DNA of 49,850 bases from Labilithrix sp. (GTDB lineage: Bacteria; Myxococcota_A; Polyangia; Polyangiales; Polyangiaceae), in NCBI GenBank assembly GCA_028287065.1, contig JAQBQJ010000229.1, positions 1 through 49,850 on the forward strand, written 5' to 3'. Both the position numbers and the translations under genes were made by a program. Positions 1 to 7,278 of the stretch are shown in pieces; within the stretch, counting starts at the first letter, position 1; the number at the start of each line of letters is the position of its first letter. A model generated the notes under the pieces. That model saw nothing but the letters and a program-made list of their open reading frames with translations. It did not search any database and had not been told where the DNA came from.

Positions 1-98
1 ACGAACCGGGGTCAGAGCGGGGAGACCAAGCGGTTCACGGATCACGGACCACGGCCACGGATCACGGCGAGACGAGCTATGCAGGGCTTCGATCACCC
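1..98. other. upstream region of first lipoprotein gene, with a short direct repeat
   Basis: No gene is visible in these 98 bases. A 12-base direct repeat (cacggatcacgg) occurs at about 37-48 and again at 57-68, with a partial third copy between them. This could be a regulator site or slippage product; nothing decides between these. The first gene begins at a GTG at 99. Confidence 0.4.
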
Positions 99-1382
99 GT
101 GACCAATTCTCCCCCGCTCAGCATCTCCGCTCTCGTCGTGCTCCTCTGCCTCGCCTGCACCGATCGCACCGGCGGCGACTCACCCCGCGACACCACCCCC
201 ACCTCCCCTCCCCGCGACGCGGCCGTCGATCCCGCCCCCGAACCGCCGCTCCCCATCTCGGACGCTTCCGTCGACGCGCCCGCCGACGCCGGCACCGCAT
301 GTCCCGCAGGGTCGACGCTCCGGCGCACCCGCACGTCCTGCCCGGGAGCGCCCCTCGTCCCGCCCGCCGCGCTGACCACCGCGCTCGCCACGTCGTCGCC
401 CGGCGACGTCGTCTCGATGGCAGGCATGAACGAGAGCGCCGCGCCGTGTCTGCCGGTCGTCGTGTGCACGCCCGCGGACGCACCGACGATGCTCTTCTCG
501 GATTCGCCCGAGTCGCCGTCCGCGGACGGCGTGCTCTACGCGGACACCGTCGCAGCCGGGCGCTATCGGCTTTACGTGTATCATGCAAATGGTGGCGCGA
601 GCCTTCGCAAGTTCCCGATCGTCGCGCTGAACACCGGCGCGCAGCCGGCGACGATCACGATCGTGCGTCGCGGCCTCGCGGCCCCGTCGACGGCGTACGT
701 GTCGGTCGGCAAGACGGTGCTGCTCGACTGGCTCGTCGATCGCGCGCCCACGTCCGTCGTGGTGCCGGCGGGCGTGCGGGTGCTGCTCGACGATGCGCTC
801 GATGCGCTCCACGCGGACCAGAACGAGCTGATCCACGCCATCTACGACGTCGTCACGGATCGCCCGCTCAAGCTCTCGTTCGTGAGCGTCGCGGCCAGCG
901 CGGATGCCGCCGCGGTCACCGCGGGCCTCTCGCTCCTGCCTCGTGACGTCGATCACCAGCGCGGGACGTTCCCCGGTGCCGACGTGCTCGTCGTCCCGGG
1001 CGGTCCGGCCGTCCAGCAGAAGGGCGTGCAGCGACTGCGTCTCGGTCTCGACGAGGTCGACGACACGCTCGAGGGCATCGACGCGCCCACGGGCGTGAAG
1101 CAGCGGCTGCTCGGCAACTACGGGATGCTCTATCGCTTCGCGCTCGACGTGCCGGTCCAGGCCACGGCGGCGATCTCGGCGCGAGGCGGCGGGTGGGGCG
1201 GCGTCGCGCGCACGAGCGGCGCGAGCGTGAGCCTGCCGTCCGCCACCGAGCAGCTCGCGACGACGACCGACGCCGTCGTGGTGGGCGCGGTGGGCAACGG
1301 AAGCGGTGCCACGAAGGAGCTGCGGCTCGCTACGGGCGGAGGCTCGAACCTCCCCGTCGACCTGTTCCTCGTCACGCCTTGA
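99..1382 (+). CDS. secreted lipoprotein of unknown function
   Basis: This 427-residue protein starts at a GTG and opens with a hydrophobic stretch ending LCLAC, an imperfect lipobox with the likely lipidated Cys at residue 20. An Asp/Pro/Thr-rich linker to about residue 65 follows, as is usual for outer-surface lipoproteins. The body is Val/Ala-rich with alternating beta-type segments. Around residues 150-210 there is a 'GRYRLYVYHANGG' stretch followed by 'TAYVSVGKT', which recalls beta-sandwich modules of secreted proteins, but I do not recognise a named family with certainty. Four Cys after the lipobox may form disulphides. It is followed 40 bp later by a gene on the opposite strand, so it appears monocistronic. 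Location at the envelope is inferred; the function is unknown. Confidence 0.75.
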   Translation: MTNSPPLSISALVVLLCLACTDRTGGDSPRDTTPTSPPRDAAVDPAPEPPLPISDASVDAPADAGTACPAGSTLRRTRTSCPGAPLVPPAALTTALATSSPGDVVSMAGMNESAAPCLPVVVCTPADAPTMLFSDSPESPSADGVLYADTVAAGRYRLYVYHANGGASLRKFPIVALNTGAQPATITIVRRGLAAPSTAYVSVGKTVLLDWLVDRAPTSVVVPAGVRVLLDDALDALHADQNELIHAIYDVVTDRPLKLSFVSVAASADAAAVTAGLSLLPRDVDHQRGTFPGADVLVVPGGPAVQQKGVQRLRLGLDEVDDTLEGIDAPTGVKQRLLGNYGMLYRFALDVPVQATAAISARGGGWGGVARTSGASVSLPSATEQLATTTDAVVVGAVGNGSGATKELRLATGGGSNLPVDLFLVTP

Positions 1383-1422
1383 CGACCTGTGTCGACCGTG
1401 TGAACGGCTGCGGCGGCCGCGT

Positions 1423-1674
1423 CTACGACGCGTTCTGCCACGGTGCGACGACGACGCGCTGCTCCTCGGTGTGGTCGGGGCGCTCGACGATCACGACCGC
1501 TTGCGCCTGCTGTTCCCAGCGCAGCAGCTCGCGCGCTCGTTCCTGGGCGTGATCGATCGCCCTCTCCTTCGTGCAGAGCCAATCGATCAACCTGCGCGTG
1601 GTTCCATTGACCGAGACCTCCCAGCGCAGGTTCCTGGGGATGACTCGAAGCTCGATAGTTTTGGCTTTTGGCAT
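1423..1674 (-). CDS. small DUF2188-like protein
   Basis: The preferred start is the ATG at 1674, giving 83 residues; an in-frame ATG at 1698 would add eight residues (MWRRPRNV). The sequence has the layout of small DUF2188-type proteins: a first beta strand (IELRVIPR), a tryptophan strand (WEVSVNG), a helix rich in Glu/Arg (AIDHAQERARELLR) and a last strand (AVVIVERPDHTEEQ). The family has no established role. Here the middle helix is longer than usual, so the assignment is tentative. The gene lies tail-to-tail with the preceding lipoprotein gene and 55 bp downstream of the methylmalonyl-CoA epimerase gene on the same strand, so the two could be cotranscribed. Confidence 0.6.
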   Translation of the reverse strand: MPKAKTIELRVIPRNLRWEVSVNGTTRRLIDWLCTKERAIDHAQERARELLRWEQQAQAVVIVERPDHTEEQRVVVAPWQNAS

Positions 1675-1753
1675 CACGTTCCTCGGCCGCCGCCACATAG
1701 GCGACGCGCCGCGTCGGGGTCTGCAAAGCGGGCGCCATCCCGGACTGGATGAG

Positions 1754-2173
1754 CTACTCCGCGTGGTCGCCGTCGGGCTCGACCAGCTCGACGAGCACGC
1801 CGCCCGTCGCCTTCGGATGGAGGAAGGCCACCTTGTGTCCTCGTGCTCCCTTGCGCGGCGTCTCGTCGATGAGCTGCACGCCGAGCGCCTTCAACGTCGA
1901 CAGCGCCTGCTCGATGCCCTCGACCTCGACGGCGATGTGGTGGAGCCCGGGTCCCTTCTTCTCGAGGAACTTCTCGAGGCCTTCGTTGCCACGCGGCGAG
2001 ATGAGCTCGAGGCTGGTCTCGCCGATGGGGAGGAGCACGGCCTCGGTCTTCTGCGAGGCCACCACCTCCCGCACCGCCGGCTCGACCCCGAGGACTTGCC
2101 TGTACTTTGCAATCGCCTCGTCGACGTCCTTCACGCAGATGGCGACGTGGTCGATCTTCTTGATGCGGATCAT
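1754..2173 (-). CDS. mce: methylmalonyl-CoA epimerase
   Basis: This 139-residue VOC-superfamily protein should interconvert (S)- and (R)-methylmalonyl-CoA, feeding the B12-dependent mutase in propionate metabolism. The paired beta-alpha-beta-beta-beta modules are visible. The N-terminal module begins KIDHVAICVKD, with metal-ligand His9. The second contains GPGLHHIAVEV (metal-ligand His) and ends with VLVELVEP, carrying the ligand Glu. Length matches the family (about 130-150). A cobalamin-binding protein of the mutase type is encoded at 40457-40897 in the same window but far away, so the pathway genes are dispersed. The gene is divergent from the lipoprotein gene at 2245, and about 70 bp between them must hold both promoters. 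Confidence 0.9.
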   Translation of the reverse strand: MIRIKKIDHVAICVKDVDEAIAKYRQVLGVEPAVREVVASQKTEAVLLPIGETSLELISPRGNEGLEKFLEKKGPGLHHIAVEVEGIEQALSTLKALGVQLIDETPRKGARGHKVAFLHPKATGGVLVELVEPDGDHAE

Positions 2174-2244
2174 TGCCCTACCGTAGCGCCGTCCCCATGC
2201 GCGTGCCCACCCGCGCGCAGCGTCGTGGTAGAGTCCGCGCCGTC

Positions 2245-2892
2245 ATGAACCGCATCCTCTATTCCCTCTGCACGTCCGGCGCTGTCGCACTCTTCCTCTC
2301 GACGACCGGATGTTCGTCGGCGCTCTCGCAGCCTTTCGCGGGGATGAAGAGCCAGCCGGTCACGGTCTATCGCCTCCAGAACTACGAGCCGCCCGCGGCT
2401 GCCGCGAACACGGGCGCCGTGCCCGCCGGTATCCCGCCGCAGATCCAGCAGTGGCTCAGCGCCGGCGCGCAGCTGCTTCCGCCCGGGCTCCTCCCGCCCG
2501 GTCTGCTCCCTGGCGGGACGCCCGCGCCCGCGGCGGGCGGCGACGTGCCGCGGTTCCACAATTTCCGGATCCTCGGATCGATGGCGATCACCGACAAGAC
2601 GCTGCACGACGAGGTGCTCGATCTCTTCGGTCACGAATCGAACTTCACGCAGCCGCGACAGAGCTGCATGTTCGCCGAGTTCGGTTTCCAGATCGGCTAC
2701 GGCGCCCCTCCCGGCGCGCCTCCCGGAACGCCGCCGGCCGGTGGCCAGCCTCCCGCCGACATCCTCGTGTCGCTCTCGTTCGATCAGGTCCAGATGATCG
2801 GCTACCAGTGGCCGTACGGCACGAAGAACGGCCTCACCGCCGACTCTTCGAAGCAGATCGTCGCGATCGTGCGGAAGGCCTTCGGCGGCTGA
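2245..2892 (+). CDS. Pro/Gly-rich lipoprotein of unknown function
   Basis: I start this at the ATG at 2245, because the following residues (MNRILYSLCTSG...STTGC) form a proper lipoprotein signal with Cys at residue 23; the open frame extends further upstream but gives no signal peptide. The 215-residue product has low-complexity proline stretches: a short tandem of PPGLL units near residues 80-90 and a PPGAPPGTPPAGG stretch near 160. Between them lie two folded-looking parts. The second includes the motif FNF-type segment 'RQSCMFAEFGFQIGYG', and the C-terminus carries 'ILVSLSFDQVQMIGY'. No family is recognised. It ends 38 bp before plsB on the same strand and may be cotranscribed with it. Confidence 0.75.
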   Translation: MNRILYSLCTSGAVALFLSTTGCSSALSQPFAGMKSQPVTVYRLQNYEPPAAAANTGAVPAGIPPQIQQWLSAGAQLLPPGLLPPGLLPGGTPAPAAGGDVPRFHNFRILGSMAITDKTLHDEVLDLFGHESNFTQPRQSCMFAEFGFQIGYGAPPGAPPGTPPAGGQPPADILVSLSFDQVQMIGYQWPYGTKNGLTADSSKQIVAIVRKAFGG

Positions 2893-2929
2893 GCCGCTGA
2901 ACGAGCGAGCGTCTGAGGGGTGACGCCGA

Positions 2930-5626
2930 ATGAGCGAGGCGCCCGAGTCCTACGCGCCGAATCCGGCGCTCGCCTGGGTCTACCAGCGGTTCTTCGAGAA
3001 CATCGAGGTCGACCAGGCGTGGGCCGGGCGCGTCCGTGAAGCGGATGCGCGCGGCACGGTCGTCTACGTCCTCCGCAACCTCTCCTTCGTCGACTTCCTC
3101 GCGCTCGACTACCTGACGAAGAGCCTGCGCCTCCCGCAGGTTCGCTTCGCGAACGACCTCGGGCTCTGGGTGCTCGAGCCCATGGGACGAGGGTGGCTCT
3201 CGGCGCTGCGGCCCCGTCGCGAGACCGACGACGTGAAGCGCCTTCGCCAGGCTATCGACAGCGGTCATTCGGCTGCGCTCTTCCTGAAGCGGCCGCCGAC
3301 GCTCCTCGATCCGGCGCCCGTCGCGCGGCAACGAGGCGGCGTCGCTCGCGCGCTCCCGACGCGCGGCAAGACCGAGGGCGACGCGTTCTTGCGCAGCGTG
3401 CTCGAGGCGCAGCGTGCCCGGACCACGCCCATCCTGCTCGTACCGCAGGTGTTCGTATGGACGCGCAGCCCGGACGAGCAGAAGCACAATGCGGTCGACG
3501 CGCTGTTCGGCCCGCGCGAGTGGCCCGGAAAAATCCGTACGGTCGTACAGTTTTTGGCGAACTGGCGACACGTCACCTTGCGCGCGGGCGAGCCCGTCGA
3601 CGTCCAGGCGTTCATCGACCAGGAGACGCGCGCGGCCGGCGGCATCACGCCCCCCGACGACGTCCTCGTGCGACGCCTCACCTACGCGCTGCTGCGCCGA
3701 CTCGAGCGCGAGCGCCGGAGCGTGCTCGGCCCTGCGCGGAAGCCGTCCGATCGCCTGCGCGATCAGGTGCTCCGCAGCCCGCGCCTGCAGAAGGTGATCC
3801 GCGACATGGCCGGCGAAGGTCTGGCCGAGCGACGCGTGCTCGGGTACCGCGCGCTGTCGATGTTGCGCGAGCTCGAGGCCGAGGTCGACCCGAACGCGAT
3901 CCGCGCTCTCGATGCGCTCGTCGATCAGACCGTCGCGCGCATGTACTCGGGCTTCGAGATCGACGACGACGGCGTCGAGCGCCTGAGGCAGGCGGCGAAG
4001 GACGGGACGCTCGTCCTGCTCCCGAGCCACAAGTCGCACGTCGACTACATCATCCTGTCGCGCATCTTCCATCGCGCGAACATGCCGATCCCGCTCGTCG
4101 CGGCCGGCGACAACCTCTCGTTCTTCCCGCTCGGGCCGGTGCTCCGCCGCGCAGGCGCGTTCTTCATCCGCCGCAGCTTCAAGGGCGATCGCCTCTACGG
4201 CGCGGTCGTCGATGCGTACATGCGGCGCCTCTTGAAGGACGGCTGGCCGCTCGAGTTCTTCCTCGAGGGCGGTCGCTCGCGGACCGGCAAGCTCCTGCCG
4301 CCGAAGCTCGGTCTCCTGTCGATCGTCGTCGACGCGGTGCTCGGCGCGGAGGCGAGCGCGTCGGCCGAGCACCGCGGCCGGAAGGTGTGGTTCTGCCCGA
4401 TCTCGATCGGCTACGAGCGGCTCGTCGAGGAGAAGTCGTACGTGCGCGAGCTCTCCGGCGGAGAGAAGAAGAAGGAAGACGTGAGCGGGCTCTTCCGCGC
4501 CGCCGAGAGCGCGCTCGGCCGCTACGGGCGCCTCAACGTGCAGTTCGGTGAGCTCCTCACGATCGACGGGCTGCTCGCCGAGATCGGCGAGAGCTCGCGC
4601 GCGCTCACGCCGGCGCGCCGCCGCGCGCTCGTCGCGCGTCTCGCGTATCGCGCGATGAACGAGATCAACCGGGTGACCGCCGTGACGCCGAGCGCGCTCG
4701 TCGCCACGGCGCTGCTCACGCACTCGAAGCGCGGTCTGCCGCATGCCGAGCTCGTGCAGGCGTGCGAACGGCTCGCGCGCATCCTCCATGGCGAGGGCGC
4801 GCGCTTCACGCCGTCGCTCGTCGCGCCCGACGCCGCGAACGATGCGGCGAACGTCGCGCTCCGTCCGGGCGCGATACGCGAGGCGTGCGAGCTGCTCGTG
4901 CGCGCGGGTCATCTCGAGGTGCATCGACCGGGCGTCCCGCTCGGCGAGCAGGACAAGGACGCGAGACCAGGGCCCGATGCGATCTACGTCGTGCCCGACG
5001 TCGACCGCCTGTCGCTCGACATCGCGAAGAACCTCGTCGTGCACTTCTTCGTGTCGCGCGCCATGATCGCGACGCCGCTCGTGGCGTCGTCGCGCGCGGG
5101 CGACGCGGCGATCGCGTCGTCGCTGCTCGCGGACCGCGTTCAGGCGCTGTCGCGGCTCTTCAAGTACGAGCTGCAGTTCCGCGCCGACGCGACGTTCGAG
5201 ACGATCTTCGCCGAGACGCTCGGTACGATGGAGGCGGACGGCGAGCTCGTGCTCGACGCCGAAGGCAACGTGGCGCTGCCGCCGCCGGGCGAGGGCTGCG
5301 AGCGCGCGACGCTCCACGCGCGCATGGTGAGGAATTTCGTCGAGGGCTATCGCGTGGCGGCACGCGGCCTCGCGGCGCTGCTCAAGGGGCCGCTCGCGCC
5401 GAAGGACCTCGCGAAGCGCGCGATCACGGCGGGCGAGCGCATGTTCCTCGCCGGCGAGATCGAGTGCCGCGAGGCCGTGAGCCGGCCGGTGATCGAGAAC
5501 GCGTTCCTGGCGTTCGTCGACCAGGGATACCTCGGGCGGAAAGACGGCAAATACGTGCTGCCGGAGAGCTATGCGACGCCCGAGGCGGTCAAGACGATCG
5601 AGGCTCGGATCGCGAGCTATCTGTGA
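2930..5626 (+). CDS. plsB: glycerol-3-phosphate 1-O-acyltransferase (PlsB type)
   Basis: This 898-residue protein should transfer an acyl group to sn-glycerol-3-phosphate at the inner membrane, the first step of phospholipid synthesis. The acyltransferase domain has the HX4D motif as HKSHVD (His367-Asp372), a block around FFIRRSFKGDRLYG, the substrate-binding block FLEGGRSRTGK (about 445-454) and a fourth block VWFCPISIGYERL. The N-terminal third looks like a degenerate copy of the same fold (GTVVYVLRNLSFVDF aligns with GTLVLLPSHKSHVDY) without the catalytic His, as in other PlsB proteins. It is longer than the roughly 807-residue enterobacterial enzyme. The stop codon overlaps the GTG start of the next gene (GTGA), which suggests translational coupling. 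Most bacteria use PlsX/PlsY instead; none is in the window. Confidence 0.9.
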   Translation: MSEAPESYAPNPALAWVYQRFFENIEVDQAWAGRVREADARGTVVYVLRNLSFVDFLALDYLTKSLRLPQVRFANDLGLWVLEPMGRGWLSALRPRRETDDVKRLRQAIDSGHSAALFLKRPPTLLDPAPVARQRGGVARALPTRGKTEGDAFLRSVLEAQRARTTPILLVPQVFVWTRSPDEQKHNAVDALFGPREWPGKIRTVVQFLANWRHVTLRAGEPVDVQAFIDQETRAAGGITPPDDVLVRRLTYALLRRLERERRSVLGPARKPSDRLRDQVLRSPRLQKVIRDMAGEGLAERRVLGYRALSMLRELEAEVDPNAIRALDALVDQTVARMYSGFEIDDDGVERLRQAAKDGTLVLLPSHKSHVDYIILSRIFHRANMPIPLVAAGDNLSFFPLGPVLRRAGAFFIRRSFKGDRLYGAVVDAYMRRLLKDGWPLEFFLEGGRSRTGKLLPPKLGLLSIVVDAVLGAEASASAEHRGRKVWFCPISIGYERLVEEKSYVRELSGGEKKKEDVSGLFRAAESALGRYGRLNVQFGELLTIDGLLAEIGESSRALTPARRRALVARLAYRAMNEINRVTAVTPSALVATALLTHSKRGLPHAELVQACERLARILHGEGARFTPSLVAPDAANDAANVALRPGAIREACELLVRAGHLEVHRPGVPLGEQDKDARPGPDAIYVVPDVDRLSLDIAKNLVVHFFVSRAMIATPLVASSRAGDAAIASSLLADRVQALSRLFKYELQFRADATFETIFAETLGTMEADGELVLDAEGNVALPPPGEGCERATLHARMVRNFVEGYRVAARGLAALLKGPLAPKDLAKRAITAGERMFLAGEIECREAVSRPVIENAFLAFVDQGYLGRKDGKYVLPESYATPEAVKTIEARIASYL

Positions 5627-6483
5627 TCGGGCGCGCGGCGGTGATCTCCGCGATCGCCGTCGCGGCGGGGTGTCGGGATCGGGCGAGCGCCGGGGCGGGC
5701 GCCGGGACGAGCCCGAGCGCGAGCACGAGTCCGAGCACGAGCACGAGCACGGACGCGACGGCCTCTCCGGCGCCCGTCGGAGGAGATTGGATCGAGCGCG
5801 TCTCACTGCCCGACGATGGCATCGCCTACGTCACACCCGCGACCGGGGCGATCGGGAAGAGGCCCGTCATCGTCGCCATCCACGGAGCCGTCGACGATCC
5901 CGGCTTGATGTGCGGCGCATGGAGGTTGATCGCGGACGTCCATGCGTTCGTGGTCTGTCCCGCGGGGACGCCGATCGGAGCCGACGTGCCCGGGCGCAAG
6001 TACGTCTGGGGTTCGACCGCCCAGATCGAGAAGCGCGCGCTCGAGGCAGTGGCGGCCGTGGAGGCGAAGTACCCGGAGCACGTCACGCGCGGAGCGCCGG
6101 TCGTGTACGCCGCGTTCTCGCAGGGCGCGACGATGGCGGCGCCGCTGCTCGTCCGTAACGCAAGACGATTTCCGCGCGCCGTGCTCACCGAAGGAGGACA
6201 CCACGCCTTCGAGCCGGACGGTCTCGCAGAGCAGTACGCGAAGGCCGGCGGCGAGCGCGTCGTGTTCACGTGCTCGCAAGGTGGCTGCGCGGCGGCGTTC
6301 GAAGCATCACGCGCCGCGCTCGAGCGCGCGGACGTGCGCGCGCGTGTCGTCTATTCCGGTCCGCATGGGCATTCGATGCCGCCGCCGGTCCGCGAGTCCG
6401 TGCACGCGGCGCTTCCGTTCGCGGTCGAAGGTCTCGCCGGTTGGGAAGGCTACGCCGCCGCGCCCAAGCTGCCGTCGCATTGA
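5623..6483 (+). CDS. lipoprotein alpha/beta hydrolase
   Basis: The start is the GTG at 5623, overlapping the plsB stop by four bases; it gives a good lipoprotein signal ending VAAGC (Cys17). A Ser/Thr/Pro/Ala linker (about residues 20-50) of short repeated units precedes the catalytic domain. That domain shows KRPVIVAIHGAVDD (oxyanion-side strand), then YAAFSQGATMA, whose Ser166 sits in an A-x-S-x-G version of the nucleophile elbow, and a C-terminal GPHGHSM with His248/His250 as the catalytic His. This is the pattern of esterase or dienelactone-hydrolase-like proteins; the substrate cannot be told. Coupling to plsB hints at a lipid-related role but is not proof. The gene ends 15 bp from a convergent gene. 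Confidence 0.8.
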   Translation: MIGRAAVISAIAVAAGCRDRASAGAGAGTSPSASTSPSTSTSTDATASPAPVGGDWIERVSLPDDGIAYVTPATGAIGKRPVIVAIHGAVDDPGLMCGAWRLIADVHAFVVCPAGTPIGADVPGRKYVWGSTAQIEKRALEAVAAVEAKYPEHVTRGAPVVYAAFSQGATMAAPLLVRNARRFPRAVLTEGGHHAFEPDGLAEQYAKAGGERVVFTCSQGGCAAAFEASRAALERADVRARVVYSGPHGHSMPPPVRESVHAALPFAVEGLAGWEGYAAAPKLPSH

Positions 6484-6498
6484 GCGACGCGCTCGCCG

Positions 6499-7278
6499 TC
6501 AGTCGCGAACGCGCACGCGCACGGCGATCCTCGGCTCCGGATCGCGTGCGACGCGGCTCAGACTCGCGTCGACGGTGAAGCGAGGAGTGACGCGTTCCTT
6601 GCCCGTGCCGCGCGGCGCGAGGTTCCCCGCGAGCTGCACGAACGTGCCGGTCTCGGGCTTGCGTGCATCGAGGCGTGCGCCCGCGAACGGACAGCCCTCC
6701 GCGGAGACGAACGGGAAGTCGTTGCGCTCGACATCGACCTCGCGCGACTCGACTCCGCGATCGACGTTGCGAGTGACCACGACCACGTCTCTTCCGTCGC
6801 GGTAGGCCCACACCACGACGCCGTCGGGGGAGCGCGCGATCTCGTGGAGCTCGACCCGCGAGCGGCCGGTGGCGGTCAACGATGCGTCGGAGGGATCGAA
6901 GCGTACGCGCGTGCGTTCGAGCGTCACCTTCCCGTCCTTCTCGACGAGCCGATCGAGGTCGAGGTCCTCGGCGTTGCTCCCGGAGCTCGTCGCGTACGTG
7001 CTCATCCAGCGAAACCCGCCTTCGGTCGACGTGAGGCAGTAGCCACGCGCTGCCGCGGTCGTCACCTCGTGCCAGCGGCTGCCGCGATAGCCGTCCTTCG
7101 ACTTCACGGTCGCGCCCGCGATGCCGGTGATCGCCTCCGGTGTCTTCAGCGGCAGAAGGCCGGGCATCGTCGCGATCGACGAAAGCGGCGACACCGTTCC
7201 GGCATGCGCCTCGGACGGAACGAGCACGGCACACGCGAAGAGAGCTGCTCCCGCGATCATCTTGTAGGATGCATGCAT
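6499..7278 (-). CDS. secreted protein of unknown function
   Basis: This 259-residue product starts at the ATG at 7278, which shares one base with the stop codon of the upstream cytochrome gene (TGATG), so translation is probably coupled. A second ATG six codons later could be used. The N-terminus (KMIAGAALFACAVLVPSEAHA) is a Sec signal peptide with a cleavage site after AHA. The mature part is rich in Arg, Asp and Val, with a WHEVTTAAARGYCLT segment and two further Cys, and looks mainly beta. No family is recognised. Because it is coupled to a periplasmic c-type cytochrome, a role alongside that protein is plausible but unproven. Confidence 0.75.
   Translation of the reverse strand: MHASYKMIAGAALFACAVLVPSEAHAGTVSPLSSIATMPGLLPLKTPEAITGIAGATVKSKDGYRGSRWHEVTTAAARGYCLTSTEGGFRWMSTYATSSGSNAEDLDLDRLVEKDGKVTLERTRVRFDPSDASLTATGRSRVELHEIARSPDGVVVWAYRDGRDVVVVTRNVDRGVESREVDVERNDFPFVSAEGCPFAGARLDARKPETGTFVQLAGNLAPRGTGKERVTPRFTVDASLSRVARDPEPRIAVRVRVRD

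Noticed and set aside
5695..5760. gagcacgag-type short repeats
   Set aside because: They encode the Ser/Thr linker of the lipoprotein hydrolase; no array structure.
2834..5806. 990-residue open frame antisense to plsB
   Set aside because: Arg/Glu/His-rich composition typical of shadow frames in high-GC DNA; plsB on the other strand has all family motifs.
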